Below are positions 42,118 through 51,540 of a DNA stretch of 64,000 nt, one piece after another. The stretch covers positions 1 through 64,000 of the forward strand of contig JAGUZQ010000057.1 of the NCBI GenBank assembly GCA_020060765.1, read 5' to 3'. Each line of letters starts with the position of its first letter. Position 1 is the first letter of the stretch. Position numbers and translations under genes: made by a program. A model generated the notes under the pieces. That model was not told the origin of the DNA. It searched no databases and worked only from the letters and a program-made list of their open reading frames with translations. This DNA comes from Planctomycetota bacterium (GTDB taxonomy: Bacteria; Planctomycetota; SZUA-567).

Positions 42118-44003
42118 GCCGATTCCCCGTTACCTATAATATAGACATGCTCCTTGCGTAAGCACAGATTGCCTCCGGCGGTTACGCACTTTTTGCCAGT
42201 CATAAGGTCGACCACAGCCAGGCCGCTGGCGACCGGATAACTTCCCTCGGCGTAGGAGAACAGGATTTCCACGCCGCCGTCACGCCAAAGCACTCCCTGG
42301 TTGTCGGAAAGCAATACCCGTTCGCGCAACTGCGGCAGGACTTGCGCGTAGACACGATTCCATAACGCAACCTTGGCGCGATACTTTTTTGGGACGTATT
42401 CCAGCGGAATTGTCAGCGGCGCGCGATTGGCCAGAAAGCGGAAAAAGCTTCCGGAGCGCAAAATTTCCGGAACGTTTTTCCAGTACGTGAACAGGCTGGT
42501 GTCGGTCGCCATATGTTCCTGTCCCAGGTAAAACATGGCTTCGCCGTCGCCCCTGACGCCGAAGGGGGAATAGCCTTCGTTAATCACCTTGAAACCGAGT
42601 TCCTGGATACGCCGCACCATGTCGATGCCGTCCTTGCAGGTCGAGACGCCGTGGCGGAGCGAGTAGTCCAGATCCATGAAGGAAAAAGTGTTAAACGAAT
42701 CCAGCCATAATCCGTCGAATTCACAATCACGTTTCAGGCCGCGCAGTTGCTTCAGGAAATGATCCTGCACCTCTGGACGGGGCGAGAGGATTGACAGGTG
42801 AAAAAAAACATACGTCGACGGGGAGCCGTCCGCTTTCCGGATCAGCCATTCGGGGTGATGCTGCACGTGGGGCGAGAGATTGGACAGGTGAAACCCCGGA
42901 TACCAGGCAAACACCTCGATATTTTTCTCGTGCGCTTTCCGGCAGAAATCGCGGAACTGTCTGCGGCCGCCGAACTCCCTGGCGATTTCAAAATCGATAA
43001 TGCCGCAGCGCGAATCGTAGGTTACGGTGCGCGTGCATTTGGCGGTTATGCCCCAGGTGCGCAGGCTGATCCAGGGGCTGCCCACTAACAGGCGGGTATA
43101 ATTCAACTCCTCGCAGCGCCTCAGCAGTTCGCCGCCGACCGCATTGAATTTGCCGCGGATGACGAGCTTGTCTTTCGGCGCACAGCCGGGTGTGCCGCCG
43201 TCGATGGGGAGATTCGCCAGCGGCAGCGGCGGTTCCTCCGCCACTCCCGCCTGTTGACGGAAGCGAGAACTATCCCCGACAAACAGTTTCCGCCAGATAT
43301 CGGCATCCAGTTCGCGCGATGACTTGGGCAATGCGGCAGTCAGCAGGGAGAACCGGGGCGACGATTTTTTTTCCTGACTGGCAAGTTTGAAATGATACTG
43401 GAAAACTGCCTTGCCGTCCTTTGCGCCGGTCGCGCGTGAAAGGAAATCCTGCTCCAGCGTCTCCAGCCGTCCCCAAAAAAGTTTTCCTTCTCGCGCGGCA
43501 AAATCAAGCGGCGAGCGTTCCGCCTGCCAGTTGCAGTGGTTGATGCCTGCCCAGTTCTGGCCGATGACTGCCGCTTTTTCGCGGGTATACAAATCCTGCA
43601 CGAATACGCGCCAGCCTGGCAGCGCCAGCGTCGGCTCCAGCACCAGCTCCAGCGCCCAGGGAATTTCGCGCCGGGGGACGAAGCGGAAAGACAGACCCGC
43701 GAAATCAGTTCCAGCGCCGTGTTGATGATCGCCGGTGAGTTGGCAGTCGATCGGGAAGGATTCATTCTCGTTCAGCGGCAGGGAGCCGTGTAGCGTCAAT
43801 CCGTTTTTCTTTTCCGTAAAGCTGTCAAACCGGAACTGCCGCAACTGCTCTTTCCCGGAAAGGATATAGCGATAGGAAAATTTAATTTCGCCTGCGACCA
43901 GCCTGCTCCCGTGCAAGCCGGGGCACGTCAGCGACCACTGCGAACCGACCGGTTTCAGCCTGACGACGGCGGCGTCCGCCAGTACAACTTCCTTGCTCTT
44001 CAT
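42114..44003 (-). CDS. TIM-barrel glycoside hydrolase (alpha-galactosidase-like clan)
   Basis: 629 residues from ATG 44003 (AAGGA upstream). An N-terminal beta-sandwich (about 1-260) precedes a TIM barrel. The barrel has WYPGFHLSNLSP near 375, the probable nucleophile Asp in FDGLWLDSFNTFSF near 440, and a later acidic residue in VINEGYSP near 480. A small C-terminal beta domain follows. The layout and the WLD motif resemble clan GH-D/GH31 retaining alpha-glycosidases such as alpha-galactosidases, but I cannot place it in a numbered family. No signal peptide. It shares a 4-nt overlap with the next gene. Confidence 0.7.
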   Translation of the reverse strand: MKSKEVVLADAAVVRLKPVGSQWSLTCPGLHGSRLVAGEIKFSYRYILSGKEQLRQFRFDSFTEKKNGLTLHGSLPLNENESFPIDCQLTGDHQHGAGTDFAGLSFRFVPRREIPWALELVLEPTLALPGWRVFVQDLYTREKAAVIGQNWAGINHCNWQAERSPLDFAAREGKLFWGRLETLEQDFLSRATGAKDGKAVFQYHFKLASQEKKSSPRFSLLTAALPKSSRELDADIWRKLFVGDSSRFRQQAGVAEEPPLPLANLPIDGGTPGCAPKDKLVIRGKFNAVGGELLRRCEELNYTRLLVGSPWISLRTWGITAKCTRTVTYDSRCGIIDFEIAREFGGRRQFRDFCRKAHEKNIEVFAWYPGFHLSNLSPHVQHHPEWLIRKADGSPSTYVFFHLSILSPRPEVQDHFLKQLRGLKRDCEFDGLWLDSFNTFSFMDLDYSLRHGVSTCKDGIDMVRRIQELGFKVINEGYSPFGVRGDGEAMFYLGQEHMATDTSLFTYWKNVPEILRSGSFFRFLANRAPLTIPLEYVPKKYRAKVALWNRVYAQVLPQLRERVLLSDNQGVLWRDGGVEILFSYAEGSYPVASGLAVVDLMTGKKCVTAGGNLCLRKEHVYIIGNGESA

Positions 44004-44014
44004 GCGTAGTATCC

Positions 44015-47000
44015 TTACAGGGCGCGCCACTGCTCCTCGCTGCCGATAAAATACATTTTCGCGCAGTCGTCGTTGTCGAAGACTACCTTGAACCCGTCGG
44101 TTTTTTCCGCGCCGCCGGGAAGGACGGAACCTTTTTCCAGATCGACGACGATTTTCCCTTCGGCAATCGGCACCGGCACGAAAAGCTCCCGCTTGCCGAG
44201 GCGATAATCAGAGACAAACGCCACCTCTCCCGCCGGATGCGAAAACAGGCGGATTCGGCCAGGCGCATCAGGCGCGGAAATTGTGCGTAACTCGCCGCTG
44301 TACAGGATATTTTCCACCGGCTGCACAACCCCCAGCGCACGGGCCAGCCAATGATATTTGCCCCCGTTCATGTCGGAGCCGTGCCAGATTTTGAACCCGG
44401 CCGCGCCGGAGCCGAAAACTTCAAGCACCTGATAATACATTCCCTTGTCCGGCACCACCGCCTCCCCCCAGTTAATCTCTGCCGGGGCAATCGTGATGAT
44501 GTCCCGGAACCGATCGACGCCGTCAAGTTGCCGCCATTTCAGAAACTCCCGCGCGCAATTTTCGATCGTCGGTTCCGCGTGTCCGGAACTGTAAGCATAG
44601 ATCATGGAAGACAGGTAAGAGATGTCTCCCTGTTTCAGCATTCGCTGCCAGTCGAAGCATTTCGCATCCCGCAATTTGGTAATCGCCACCCGCGCCTGAC
44701 CCGGCACTCCGGCGGCGGTCATGTTCCGCTGCAACTCCGCCTGTAAATCGCGATGCCACTGCGCGAGCATTTCCGTCTTGAACGTGTTCCAGGCTTTGTG
44801 CAGGGCGGGCGCGTCTTCCGGCCTGGTTTCAAATTCGGCGGGATCGGCATAAGCCAGATCAGGCTCATACAGCAGCAGCCACGCCTTGAATTTATCCTTG
44901 CAGCGGTCGCAGAAACAGATTTCGTGTTCGTGATAATTCCACAGTTCGAAATCATGGTCGACCAAGTACATGCCATGGTTTGCGGCGTTGCCCCAGGTTG
45001 CGATCATCTCCCGGTATTCCTTGCCACGATAGGACGGGCAGAGCGTATTGCCGAAAGCGGAACCGTCGGCTTTTTTTGCCAGCGCTTCTTCCGACAGTTT
45101 ACGCCAGTGGAAAAAATCTCCCGTGCACATTCCGCAGGTCAAGCCCGCGCAGTTGGCGACTTTCACCAGTGCGTCTAACTTCGGATCGTCAATCTGTTTC
45201 AACGATAGGATATTTTTAACGAAAATGGTGTTCAGACCGGCGTCGGCGAAAGACTGGAAAATTTCCGGCGCTTGGGGATCGGAAAAAATCGTGCCGCTGG
45301 CCGGTTTGTCGCTGTGCCACGTCGAGAGGTAAAGCCCCGTCATCAGGCGTTTCAGCGGCTTGACTTTTGGCGCGGGGGGCAGGCAGTCTACGGGCAGGGA
45401 TTTTTCCGTCGATTCACGACCACAATAACGCAACGAGTAATAGACCGCTTTCGCCACGGTTGCATCGTGGGTGATGAAATACGGAACAGCGGACTGGGTT
45501 TTGCGATCCCTTTTCGCAAACCGTGTGCGCAGTTGCAAGCGGTAGCGGCGGTAGTCATCCCCGTGGGGGCTGGCTTCCTCCACCGGCTCCGCGAAAATCC
45601 TCTGCTCGAACAGCGTGTCGGAATACAGCTCGATCCCGGCGGGCAGATCCAGCAGCAGGCAGGTTTCCTTTGTCGTATTCCGCAACGATTCAGCCGCCAG
45701 ATTATTGGCTATGATAAACGCCAGCGGCGAAGGTTGTCCCTGCACCAGGCTGAGATGAGGGTATAGCGAAAATACCTCCAGCGTATCCGCTTCCAGAGCT
45801 TGATCATTTTTATGATAGACAAAGGGATACAGCTTAGTGGAATGGCTAAAACATCTTACCCCCGCGCCGCCTGCCTGGAATGCGATGGGTTTTCCCTGCG
45901 TGCCAAGCGTCAGTCCGACGATAGCGGCGGGCTGTTCAAATCTGAATTCCCCGACATAAACCCCGCGCGTTTTCTCTTTCAGTTCGACCGTGACAGCTTC
46001 GGTTTTCCCCGCAGAATCTTGCAGTTCCAGGCGTAGCGACGGCTGTTTATCTGTCTGCGCGAAGAATTCGATACTTTCTCCCGCGACGTAAACCCTGGTT
46101 TTGGCAGGCTGAAAATACGAGTCATTTTCCCGTCGCCACTGGTAAAGCCCTGCGTCGTCTCCGCTGAAATCAGGATTAGAGATGATGCCTGCCTCGCGGA
46201 TGGCGGCGGCGTAGGGGGAAACCGTTTTACCCGGTGCGTAATCCTGCTCCGACAGCAAGACCTCGACCGCCCCGGAAGCGTAACCCTTGCCCGCTTCGGT
46301 TAGCGCCCACGAATAATATCCCCCCGCATGATTTCTGCCGAAGTTTACGTTAATGATATTGCTGTTTTCCGCCGCCAGGCCGGGCAGGGATTTCTTGGGG
46401 ATGGTTACTGTCGCCTCCCAGCCGGAGTTCTTCTCCTCGATCTCGGCTATTACCCCGCTTTGCCAGGAGGCGTCAATTTCCCGACCGGCTTGCTTGCAGG
46501 CGTCGAAAACAGCGCCGTTGGCGTTGACGCAGATTTGAAAGTACGAGTCGTTGCCGGTAAAGAAAAACAGTTCCAACGAGTCGTCACGATAGACCGGCTC
46601 GTCCTGCCCGTAAAACTCCGCCTTGCGGCGATAGCCGGTTTCCTCCGGCAGAGTTGCTTTGAGATAGATATTGTTCTCGTCGTGCAACAGGCGTACTTGC
46701 GTATTGAGGAACGACTTGACCGGCCAGCGGATATTGCTCGAAAGCTGCATGAACCCGGCGGCCATGTCGGCTTGTTCCCAATCCGTGGCGTTCTGCAATT
46801 TACGGCAGACGCAGGTTCCTTCCGGCGCGACTTCCCGCAGGCTGATAGCGTCGAACCAGCCGATAACGTTACTTTTTGTGTTGTAAATATAGAGGCTGAT
46901 CTCGTTACCGGTGGCGACAAAGGAAACTTCGTGCAGTTTCCACACGCCCTCCGCAACCGTCTCCCTGCCCAAGGTGTGCGAGGTAGTCCAGTTTCCCTCG

Positions 47001-48055
47001 GCGTCTTTGGTTCGAATCGCCAGGAAGATTTTATCCGTGTTCCTGCTCTTGCGAATCGCCGCGCCTAGAGAATAGCGTTTACCAGGCGTGACGGGAATGA
47101 ATTTGCTGGCAGTAAGAATCCAGTCGTCGACGCCGCCCTCCTGCCGCAGACTCGCCTTTCCCCGGTACGCCACAGTGGTGTCAAGAGAGACGCGATCAGG
47201 GTGGTGGTTTTTGTGAGTTTGCCAGAAATCGGTCATCTCGTCATCCAGCAGAAAACCAGTCAGGCAGGATTTCTCCAGCGACGCGCGTTCTTTCCTTTCC
47301 GCTTCCTCGTCCTCCGCCAATGCCTGCGGGTCGAGCAGATATTTGAGCTGCCCCGGATAGGTTTCCCAACTGGCGGTGCCGAATCCCTTCACGTGCGCGC
47401 CCGCCGTCAGGCTGGCGCCGAAACAAACCACCACCGAAGCGGGAGTGACATAGTCTTTTATTTTTTCATGCACTTCGGCGGCGACGATCTTATATCCTTC
47501 CGCATTGATATGGATGCCGTCCAGACCGCCGCCGTTTTTCATGTTCCTGACTATGGTGTCGGCGCTTTCCACCGCTCCGCCATGGGCGTTAATGATTTCG
47601 TACAGATCGACCAGCAGGAGTTTTTCCTCAGCGGCGATTTTCCGGACAGCCTCGACGTAGGTCAGGATGTGCGCTCCCAGATTTCCCGCCTGCGGATGGT
47701 CGGGATGGCGTTTCAGGATATAAGCTTCGATGGCTGGCGGCGGCGTCATTAGCACAATCGCTTTAACCCCGTTCTGCCGCGAAAGGGCGATCAGTTTGCG
47801 CAGATTTTTTTCATACTCGTCCAGCGGCACGAATTTCTGCGGCCAGCAACAGTCGTTGCCGCCAAAATCGAGGATCAGCATGTCCGGCTGGTATTTGAAA
47901 ACATCCGCGTCGATCCGTGCCAACGCGTCGCGGGTGTTATTACCTCCGATACCGGCATTGATTACTTTCACACGCTTCTGTTGTTCCTCTTCGGCGCTAG
48001 CGGCAAGACCAGACAACGCAAGCGAGACCATGAGAATCAGAGCCATTTTATACAC
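44015..48055 (-). CDS. Giant secreted SGNH-hydrolase/CBM/TIM-barrel protein (SGNH blocks permuted)
   Basis: 1346 residues from GTG 48055. After the signal peptide (about 1-21) come SGNH blocks in an odd order: block II (INAGIGGNNTRDAL, 32-45), block III (GGND, 65-68), block V (DGIH, 179-182), and only then block I (FGASLTAG, 212-219; nucleophile S215). A CBM4/9-like jelly roll (about 265-410), a CBM9/DOMON-like domain (about 430-610), linker beta domains, and a C-terminal TIM-barrel-like region (about 900-1290, YLSTWHSDKP; MYLVDHDFELWNYHEHE) follow. Suggested role: extracellular or periplasmic deacylation and binding of a substituted glycan. Barrel activity unknown. Confidence 0.82.
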   Translation of the reverse strand: MYKMALILMVSLALSGLAASAEEEQQKRVKVINAGIGGNNTRDALARIDADVFKYQPDMLILDFGGNDCCWPQKFVPLDEYEKNLRKLIALSRQNGVKAIVLMTPPPAIEAYILKRHPDHPQAGNLGAHILTYVEAVRKIAAEEKLLLVDLYEIINAHGGAVESADTIVRNMKNGGGLDGIHINAEGYKIVAAEVHEKIKDYVTPASVVVCFGASLTAGAHVKGFGTASWETYPGQLKYLLDPQALAEDEEAERKERASLEKSCLTGFLLDDEMTDFWQTHKNHHPDRVSLDTTVAYRGKASLRQEGGVDDWILTASKFIPVTPGKRYSLGAAIRKSRNTDKIFLAIRTKDAEGNWTTSHTLGRETVAEGVWKLHEVSFVATGNEISLYIYNTKSNVIGWFDAISLREVAPEGTCVCRKLQNATDWEQADMAAGFMQLSSNIRWPVKSFLNTQVRLLHDENNIYLKATLPEETGYRRKAEFYGQDEPVYRDDSLELFFFTGNDSYFQICVNANGAVFDACKQAGREIDASWQSGVIAEIEEKNSGWEATVTIPKKSLPGLAAENSNIINVNFGRNHAGGYYSWALTEAGKGYASGAVEVLLSEQDYAPGKTVSPYAAAIREAGIISNPDFSGDDAGLYQWRRENDSYFQPAKTRVYVAGESIEFFAQTDKQPSLRLELQDSAGKTEAVTVELKEKTRGVYVGEFRFEQPAAIVGLTLGTQGKPIAFQAGGAGVRCFSHSTKLYPFVYHKNDQALEADTLEVFSLYPHLSLVQGQPSPLAFIIANNLAAESLRNTTKETCLLLDLPAGIELYSDTLFEQRIFAEPVEEASPHGDDYRRYRLQLRTRFAKRDRKTQSAVPYFITHDATVAKAVYYSLRYCGRESTEKSLPVDCLPPAPKVKPLKRLMTGLYLSTWHSDKPASGTIFSDPQAPEIFQSFADAGLNTIFVKNILSLKQIDDPKLDALVKVANCAGLTCGMCTGDFFHWRKLSEEALAKKADGSAFGNTLCPSYRGKEYREMIATWGNAANHGMYLVDHDFELWNYHEHEICFCDRCKDKFKAWLLLYEPDLAYADPAEFETRPEDAPALHKAWNTFKTEMLAQWHRDLQAELQRNMTAAGVPGQARVAITKLRDAKCFDWQRMLKQGDISYLSSMIYAYSSGHAEPTIENCAREFLKWRQLDGVDRFRDIITIAPAEINWGEAVVPDKGMYYQVLEVFGSGAAGFKIWHGSDMNGGKYHWLARALGVVQPVENILYSGELRTISAPDAPGRIRLFSHPAGEVAFVSDYRLGKRELFVPVPIAEGKIVVDLEKGSVLPGGAEKTDGFKVVFDNDDCAKMYFIGSEEQWRAL

Positions 48056-48103
48056 AGAGACAACCCCCCTTCAGGTTTCTGGACGCCGTGTGATGCTCGT
48101 TTA

Positions 48104-48751
48104 TTATTCTTTCGTATCCTTCAGCCAGGCATCCGGTCCGGGACGGAATTTCACGTGTCCGTCCTGGTAGAGGGTGCCAAGTTTGGCGGGCGAGCCGTGG
48201 TTGCCGGTGTCGGTCGCGGCCGAATACATGTCTGTGCAGATGATGGTCGAATAAACCCCGCGGCGCGACAGGCGGTAAGGGGATTCGTAAACGGCGTTGC
48301 CGTACTGGTTCCAGGCGAAATAGAAATAATTCAAATAGGAATTGCCGGGAGCGTTGATAAAGAAATCGTGTTCAGGCGTGCGGACAGGCGGCAGTTCTTT
48401 TCCGGGGCAGAAGAAAATCCCCGGCTCTTCGATATATGAGGGATAGATCGTGTTCAGGAATTTCGCATAGCCGTAGGAACTGGTTGGATGAGGGGTGCCG
48501 GGTCTGTAATTATATGGGAAGTAATCACGCCAGTCGTTGGCGTAATTGATATATACCAGGCTTTGCTGTTTAAGATTATTCAGGCAGGCAATTTCCCGCG
48601 CCTTGTTTACTGCGCTTTTCAACGTGGGCAATAATAGTCCCGCCAGGATGGACAGGATGGCGATGACTATCAGCAGTTCCACCAAGGTAAAACCGCATAC
48701 CCGATGGCGGATGCAAAAATGCTCTGGTTTGCTTGTGGAAAGTTCGGGCAC
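48104..48751 (-). CDS. Type II pseudopilin-like protein (prepilin N-terminal methylation motif)
   Basis: 215 residues from GTG 48751, which has GGGAGG 7 nt upstream. The leader ends VCG, then FTLVELLIVIAILSILAGLL: a classic prepilin peptidase site with Glu at +5 and a hydrophobic helix. A globular C-terminal part ends YQDGHVKF, resembling the HxnDG tail of the DUF1559-type pseudopilins expanded in Lentisphaerae and Planctomycetes. The 20-residue leader is long and polar. It lies between the locus regulator and the giant hydrolase, suggesting a surface or secretion role in glycan capture (inference). Confidence 0.88.
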   Translation of the reverse strand: MPELSTSKPEHFCIRHRVCGFTLVELLIVIAILSILAGLLLPTLKSAVNKAREIACLNNLKQQSLVYINYANDWRDYFPYNYRPGTPHPTSSYGYAKFLNTIYPSYIEEPGIFFCPGKELPPVRTPEHDFFINAPGNSYLNYFYFAWNQYGNAVYESPYRLSRRGVYSTIICTDMYSAATDTGNHGSPAKLGTLYQDGHVKFRPGPDAWLKDTKE

Positions 48752-48767
48752 GCCAGTTCCTCCCGCG

Positions 48768-49877
48768 TTAACCAATTTTCGGAATATCGCGCATCATCAC
48801 TCTCGGCATGATACGGATTGTTTTCGGCGTTCTTTTACGGCTGGCGGCTGTCGCGACAGCTTTCTCGCCCATTTTCTCGAAGTCAACCGCCACGGTGCTG
48901 ATGCCGTACCGCATCCCCAGGCTCGGAAACAGATTGTCGTAACCTGTCACCTTAACGTCGGAAATCCCCTTGCCGTTCAGCCACTCAAGCGCGCCCTGCG
49001 CCAGCAGATCGTTGGTGCAGAGGAGTGTGTCTGGTTTCCTGTCGTCAGTGAAAAGTTCAGCAGCCAGCATCCCGCCTATCTCCTCTAACGTTCTGTTTCC
49101 CTTGGCTCCGCCGGAACATATCTGTCGCGGCGAGGCTGGCAGATTATTATCGCGCAAAGCGGCCAGCATTCCCTCCTCGCGGTTTTTGTAATTCAGATCG
49201 CCTGTTTCCACCGTTAGTATACGCACGTTCCGACCGCCCTGGCTGACGGCGTTCTGGCAGATCTGATAGCCGCCGCCGAAGTCGTCGTTAAATACCCCGT
49301 AGACGTTTTCCGGAGTGTTGTCAAACCCCGCCATTTCGTAATTTACATAAACAAAGCGCAGCTGGGGAAATTTTTCCGCCAGCCTGACGCCTTCTTCAAG
49401 ACTTTGCCAGGCCAGCATCACAACTCCCGTGAAGTCTACCCCTGCCAGTCCCTGGTAAAACCTGATATTGGTTTCAGGATCGGCCGAAAACAAAACCGGC
49501 GAAATGAGGTTCTGATCGGTAAGGCGTGAAATACCCTTGAAGATGCAGCCATGAATAACGTCAGGCTGGGAAAAAACATATTCCCGGCTGTAAATCCCGC
49601 ACATGGTGCGCAGGCCAGCTTCAGGCTTTGCCCCGACGAAACAACCATTTTTCGGGCGTTTATAGCAGATTCCCTGCTTGATAAGCTCCTGCATGGCAAT
49701 ATATGCCGTACGTATGCTGACGCCAGCCAGTTTTGCTATGGTCGCAAGTTCCGGCATTCTGTCGCCTTCCACCAAGCTGTTTTCGTCGATGTAGCGCCGC
49801 AGACTTGAGCCAATCTGCCGGTAAAGCGGCTCGGTAGAGTTGGTTTTGATCTCAAAACAGGCAGATATGTCAGCCAT
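48768..49877 (-). CDS. GntR-HTH/LacI-type sugar-binding hybrid regulator
   Basis: 369 residues. A GntR winged helix (about 10-80: PLYRQIGSSLRRYIDENSLV; MPELATIAKLAGVSIRTAY) is joined to a LacI/periplasmic-binding-protein effector domain (about 95-345: GVVMLAWQSLEEG; NDDFGGGYQICQ; LLCTNDLLAQGALEWL; VKVTGYDNL). It should bind a sugar released by the locus and control the operon it heads. The pseudopilin gene follows within 16 nt. A good sigma-70 promoter lies just upstream (49910-49937). Confidence 0.92.
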   Translation of the reverse strand: MADISACFEIKTNSTEPLYRQIGSSLRRYIDENSLVEGDRMPELATIAKLAGVSIRTAYIAMQELIKQGICYKRPKNGCFVGAKPEAGLRTMCGIYSREYVFSQPDVIHGCIFKGISRLTDQNLISPVLFSADPETNIRFYQGLAGVDFTGVVMLAWQSLEEGVRLAEKFPQLRFVYVNYEMAGFDNTPENVYGVFNDDFGGGYQICQNAVSQGGRNVRILTVETGDLNYKNREEGMLAALRDNNLPASPRQICSGGAKGNRTLEEIGGMLAAELFTDDRKPDTLLCTNDLLAQGALEWLNGKGISDVKVTGYDNLFPSLGMRYGISTVAVDFEKMGEKAVATAASRKRTPKTIRIMPRVMMRDIPKIG

Positions 49878-49909
49878 GTATAATTTACCTCACTTTAATC
49901 ATTTAACCT

Positions 49910-49937
49910 ATTTTACCATATTTATCGCTTTTGTCAA
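49910..49937 (-). promoter_or_regulatory. Promoter of the galactoside-locus regulator
   Basis: Minus strand TTGACA (49937-49932), 16-nt spacer, TAAAAT (49915-49910). AGGTTAAAT and AGGTAAAT direct repeats lie between the -10 box and the start codon (49880-49910) and could form an operator. The rest of the 49878-50069 gap shows no gene. Confidence 0.7.
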
Positions 49938-50069
49938 GTGAGTGTGAAAGAATGATAGACGTCGGAATGTTTATTTATTTTTTTGGTCACACTTGCGTAA
50001 CCGCCGACACTACTGGGTTGAGCAAGGAAATGAACATCCGCTTTTAAACCTGAAGACAAGGAGAAAATC

Positions 50070-50582
50070 ATGAAAAGCTTGAAATGGACAGGATTGCTGA
50101 CAATTGCCATGGTGATGACAGTTGGTATTACAAGCGGAGCGGCGGCGGCTGACCGCGACCGGCACGACAGGAACGACCATCGCGACAGGCGTGAAGGACA
50201 CGACAGGAAAGACGATAGGCGCGATAATAATCACGGGAAATCCAAGGGAGTGGAAGCCGTGTTCAGCCTGCTGCTGAATAATCTGAGCAACCAGAGAACC
50301 GTTACCCGCACCTGGGTTCCGGGACACTACGAGGAACGCACCGAACGGGTACTGGTCGAGGCGGGGCATTACGAAAATCATTATATTCCCGCCGTATATG
50401 AAAGGCGTACCGACCGTAGAGGAAGGTCTTTCACTGTTCTGGTGCAGCCGGAACGGACGGAAAGAGTCTGGGTTCCCGAGCGCTACGAAATGCGCACGGT
50501 GCGTTACTGGATCGAGGGTTACTGGGTGGAATCCAGCCAGTCCTGCGCAAAGCCGGGGTTGAACCTGAGGTTCAAGTTCTAA
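50070..50582 (+). CDS. Secreted basic protein with WVPGHYE-type repeats
   Basis: 170 residues. A signal peptide (MKSLKWTGLLTIAMVMTVGI, cleavage after GAAAA) precedes a 35-residue Asp/Arg/His-rich stretch (DRDRHDRNDHRDRREGHDRK) that may bind metal or nucleic acid. After it, imperfect repeats of the form WVPGHYEERTERVLVEAGHY, YIPAVYERR and WVPERYEMRTVRYWI form beta-strand pairs. Short proteins with this V/WxPGHYE pattern are found in the envelopes of many bacteria; function unknown. ACAAGGAGAAAATC precedes the ATG. Confidence 0.82.
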   Translation: MKSLKWTGLLTIAMVMTVGITSGAAAADRDRHDRNDHRDRREGHDRKDDRRDNNHGKSKGVEAVFSLLLNNLSNQRTVTRTWVPGHYEERTERVLVEAGHYENHYIPAVYERRTDRRGRSFTVLVQPERTERVWVPERYEMRTVRYWIEGYWVESSQSCAKPGLNLRFKF

Positions 50583-50614
50583 GTCGCGTACAGTGGATCA
50601 GGCGTCAGGCTTCG

Positions 50615-50642
50615 GGCTTCAGGGTTGATTAATCCTGAAGCC
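50615..50642. repeat. GGCTTCAGG inverted repeat
   Basis: GGCTTCAGG (50615-50623)-N10-CCTGAAGCC (50634-50642), within a longer degenerate series of CAGGCTTC-type heptamers on both sides (50599-50657). It resembles dispersed GCCTGAAGCC intergenic repeats; weak terminator potential. Confidence 0.6.
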
Positions 50643-50705
50643 TGTAGCCTGAAAGGCTGTCGAAATGTATTGGTAAGAAACTGCTTTTCCGGTATGATTC
50701 CGGGC

Positions 50706-51272
50706 ATGGACAAAACCGTTGAGCAGGATGAACAGGATAAGGAAGACGTGGTCTCGTCCCTGCGGGGCGACGAAGAAGCCTATACCCGGCTGCTGCGGCG
50801 ATACGAGGAAGACATAGCGCGCCAGATGTGGAGGTTTGCCCATGACCGGGGCGAACATGAAATACTGGTGCATGACGTGTTTGTGGAGGCTTTTTTCTCC
50901 CTGCCCAAGTTTGGCTTCCGCGCGCCTTTCGCCCACTGGCTGCGCCGGATCGCAACCCACGTCGGCTACGGCTTCTGGCGTCAGAAAGGCCGGGGAAGAA
51001 AAATTATACACCTGCAGGACCCGGACTCTCTGGCAGGCAAACCCGCGCCAGAGAAAACAGATGAAGGGATTTCGCTGTTTGGCCTGCTGGAGAAGTTGAA
51101 TCCTGAAGAGCGTTTGGTGTTGACACTGACTTATGATGAAGGGCTGAACGCCAAACAGATCGCCGAACGCATGGGGTGGACGCATATCATGACCCGGGCG
51201 CGGCTGTCCCGGGCACGGAAAAAACTGCGTACGATTGCGGAAAACGCGGGACTGGGAAAGGAATTATCATGA
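50706..51272 (+). CDS. ECF RNA polymerase sigma factor
   Basis: 188 residues from ATG 50706; an ATG at 50694 is also possible, and neither has a strong ribosome-binding site. Region 2 (YTRLLRRYEEDIARQMWRFA; HDVFVEAFFSLPKF) and region 4 (LNPEERLVLTLTYDEGLNAK; WTHIMTRARLSRARKKL) are present. It is followed by two small membrane proteins with overlapping or adjacent starts, which are candidates for anti-sigma and sensor roles. Third sigma factor of this class in the window. Confidence 0.88.
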   Translation: MDKTVEQDEQDKEDVVSSLRGDEEAYTRLLRRYEEDIARQMWRFAHDRGEHEILVHDVFVEAFFSLPKFGFRAPFAHWLRRIATHVGYGFWRQKGRGRKIIHLQDPDSLAGKPAPEKTDEGISLFGLLEKLNPEERLVLTLTYDEGLNAKQIAERMGWTHIMTRARLSRARKKLRTIAENAGLGKELS

Positions 51273-51538
51273 ACATCGATAAACAGTTGGACAGGCTGGC
51301 TTTGCAGGAACGGCAAGCGCCGGTGCCGAAGACCAGCGTGGCGGGGATGGTGTTGCAGACCATCCGTCAGGAGCAGGTGATCGAACTGCGCAGCTTCAAC
51401 CGCTTCAGCATCGGCACCGCGGTTGCCGCCGCGCTGTTTCTGGTGGTGACGATGCAATTTTTCTCCGCGCGGGATGCCGCCGCATATGAGCCGGAATCCT
51501 ATGTCTATGCCGATTTAGACGCCGAGATGGAGCAATAA
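51269..51538 (+). CDS. Small single-pass membrane protein, likely anti-sigma factor
   Basis: 89 residues, starting at the ATGA overlap with the sigma gene. A cytosolic half (MNIDKQLDRLALQERQAPVP) precedes one transmembrane helix (FSIGTAVAAALFLVVTMQFF) and a short external tail. Size, topology and coupling to the sigma gene suggest an anti-sigma factor, but no zinc or anti-sigma motif is visible. Confidence 0.7.
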   Translation: MNIDKQLDRLALQERQAPVPKTSVAGMVLQTIRQEQVIELRSFNRFSIGTAVAAALFLVVTMQFFSARDAAAYEPESYVYADLDAEMEQ

Positions 51539-51540
51539 TA

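Noticed and set aside
48751-48775. TTG start at 48775 for the pseudopilin
   Set aside because: It has no ribosome-binding site and overlaps the regulator gene; GTG 48751 has GGGAGG at good spacing.
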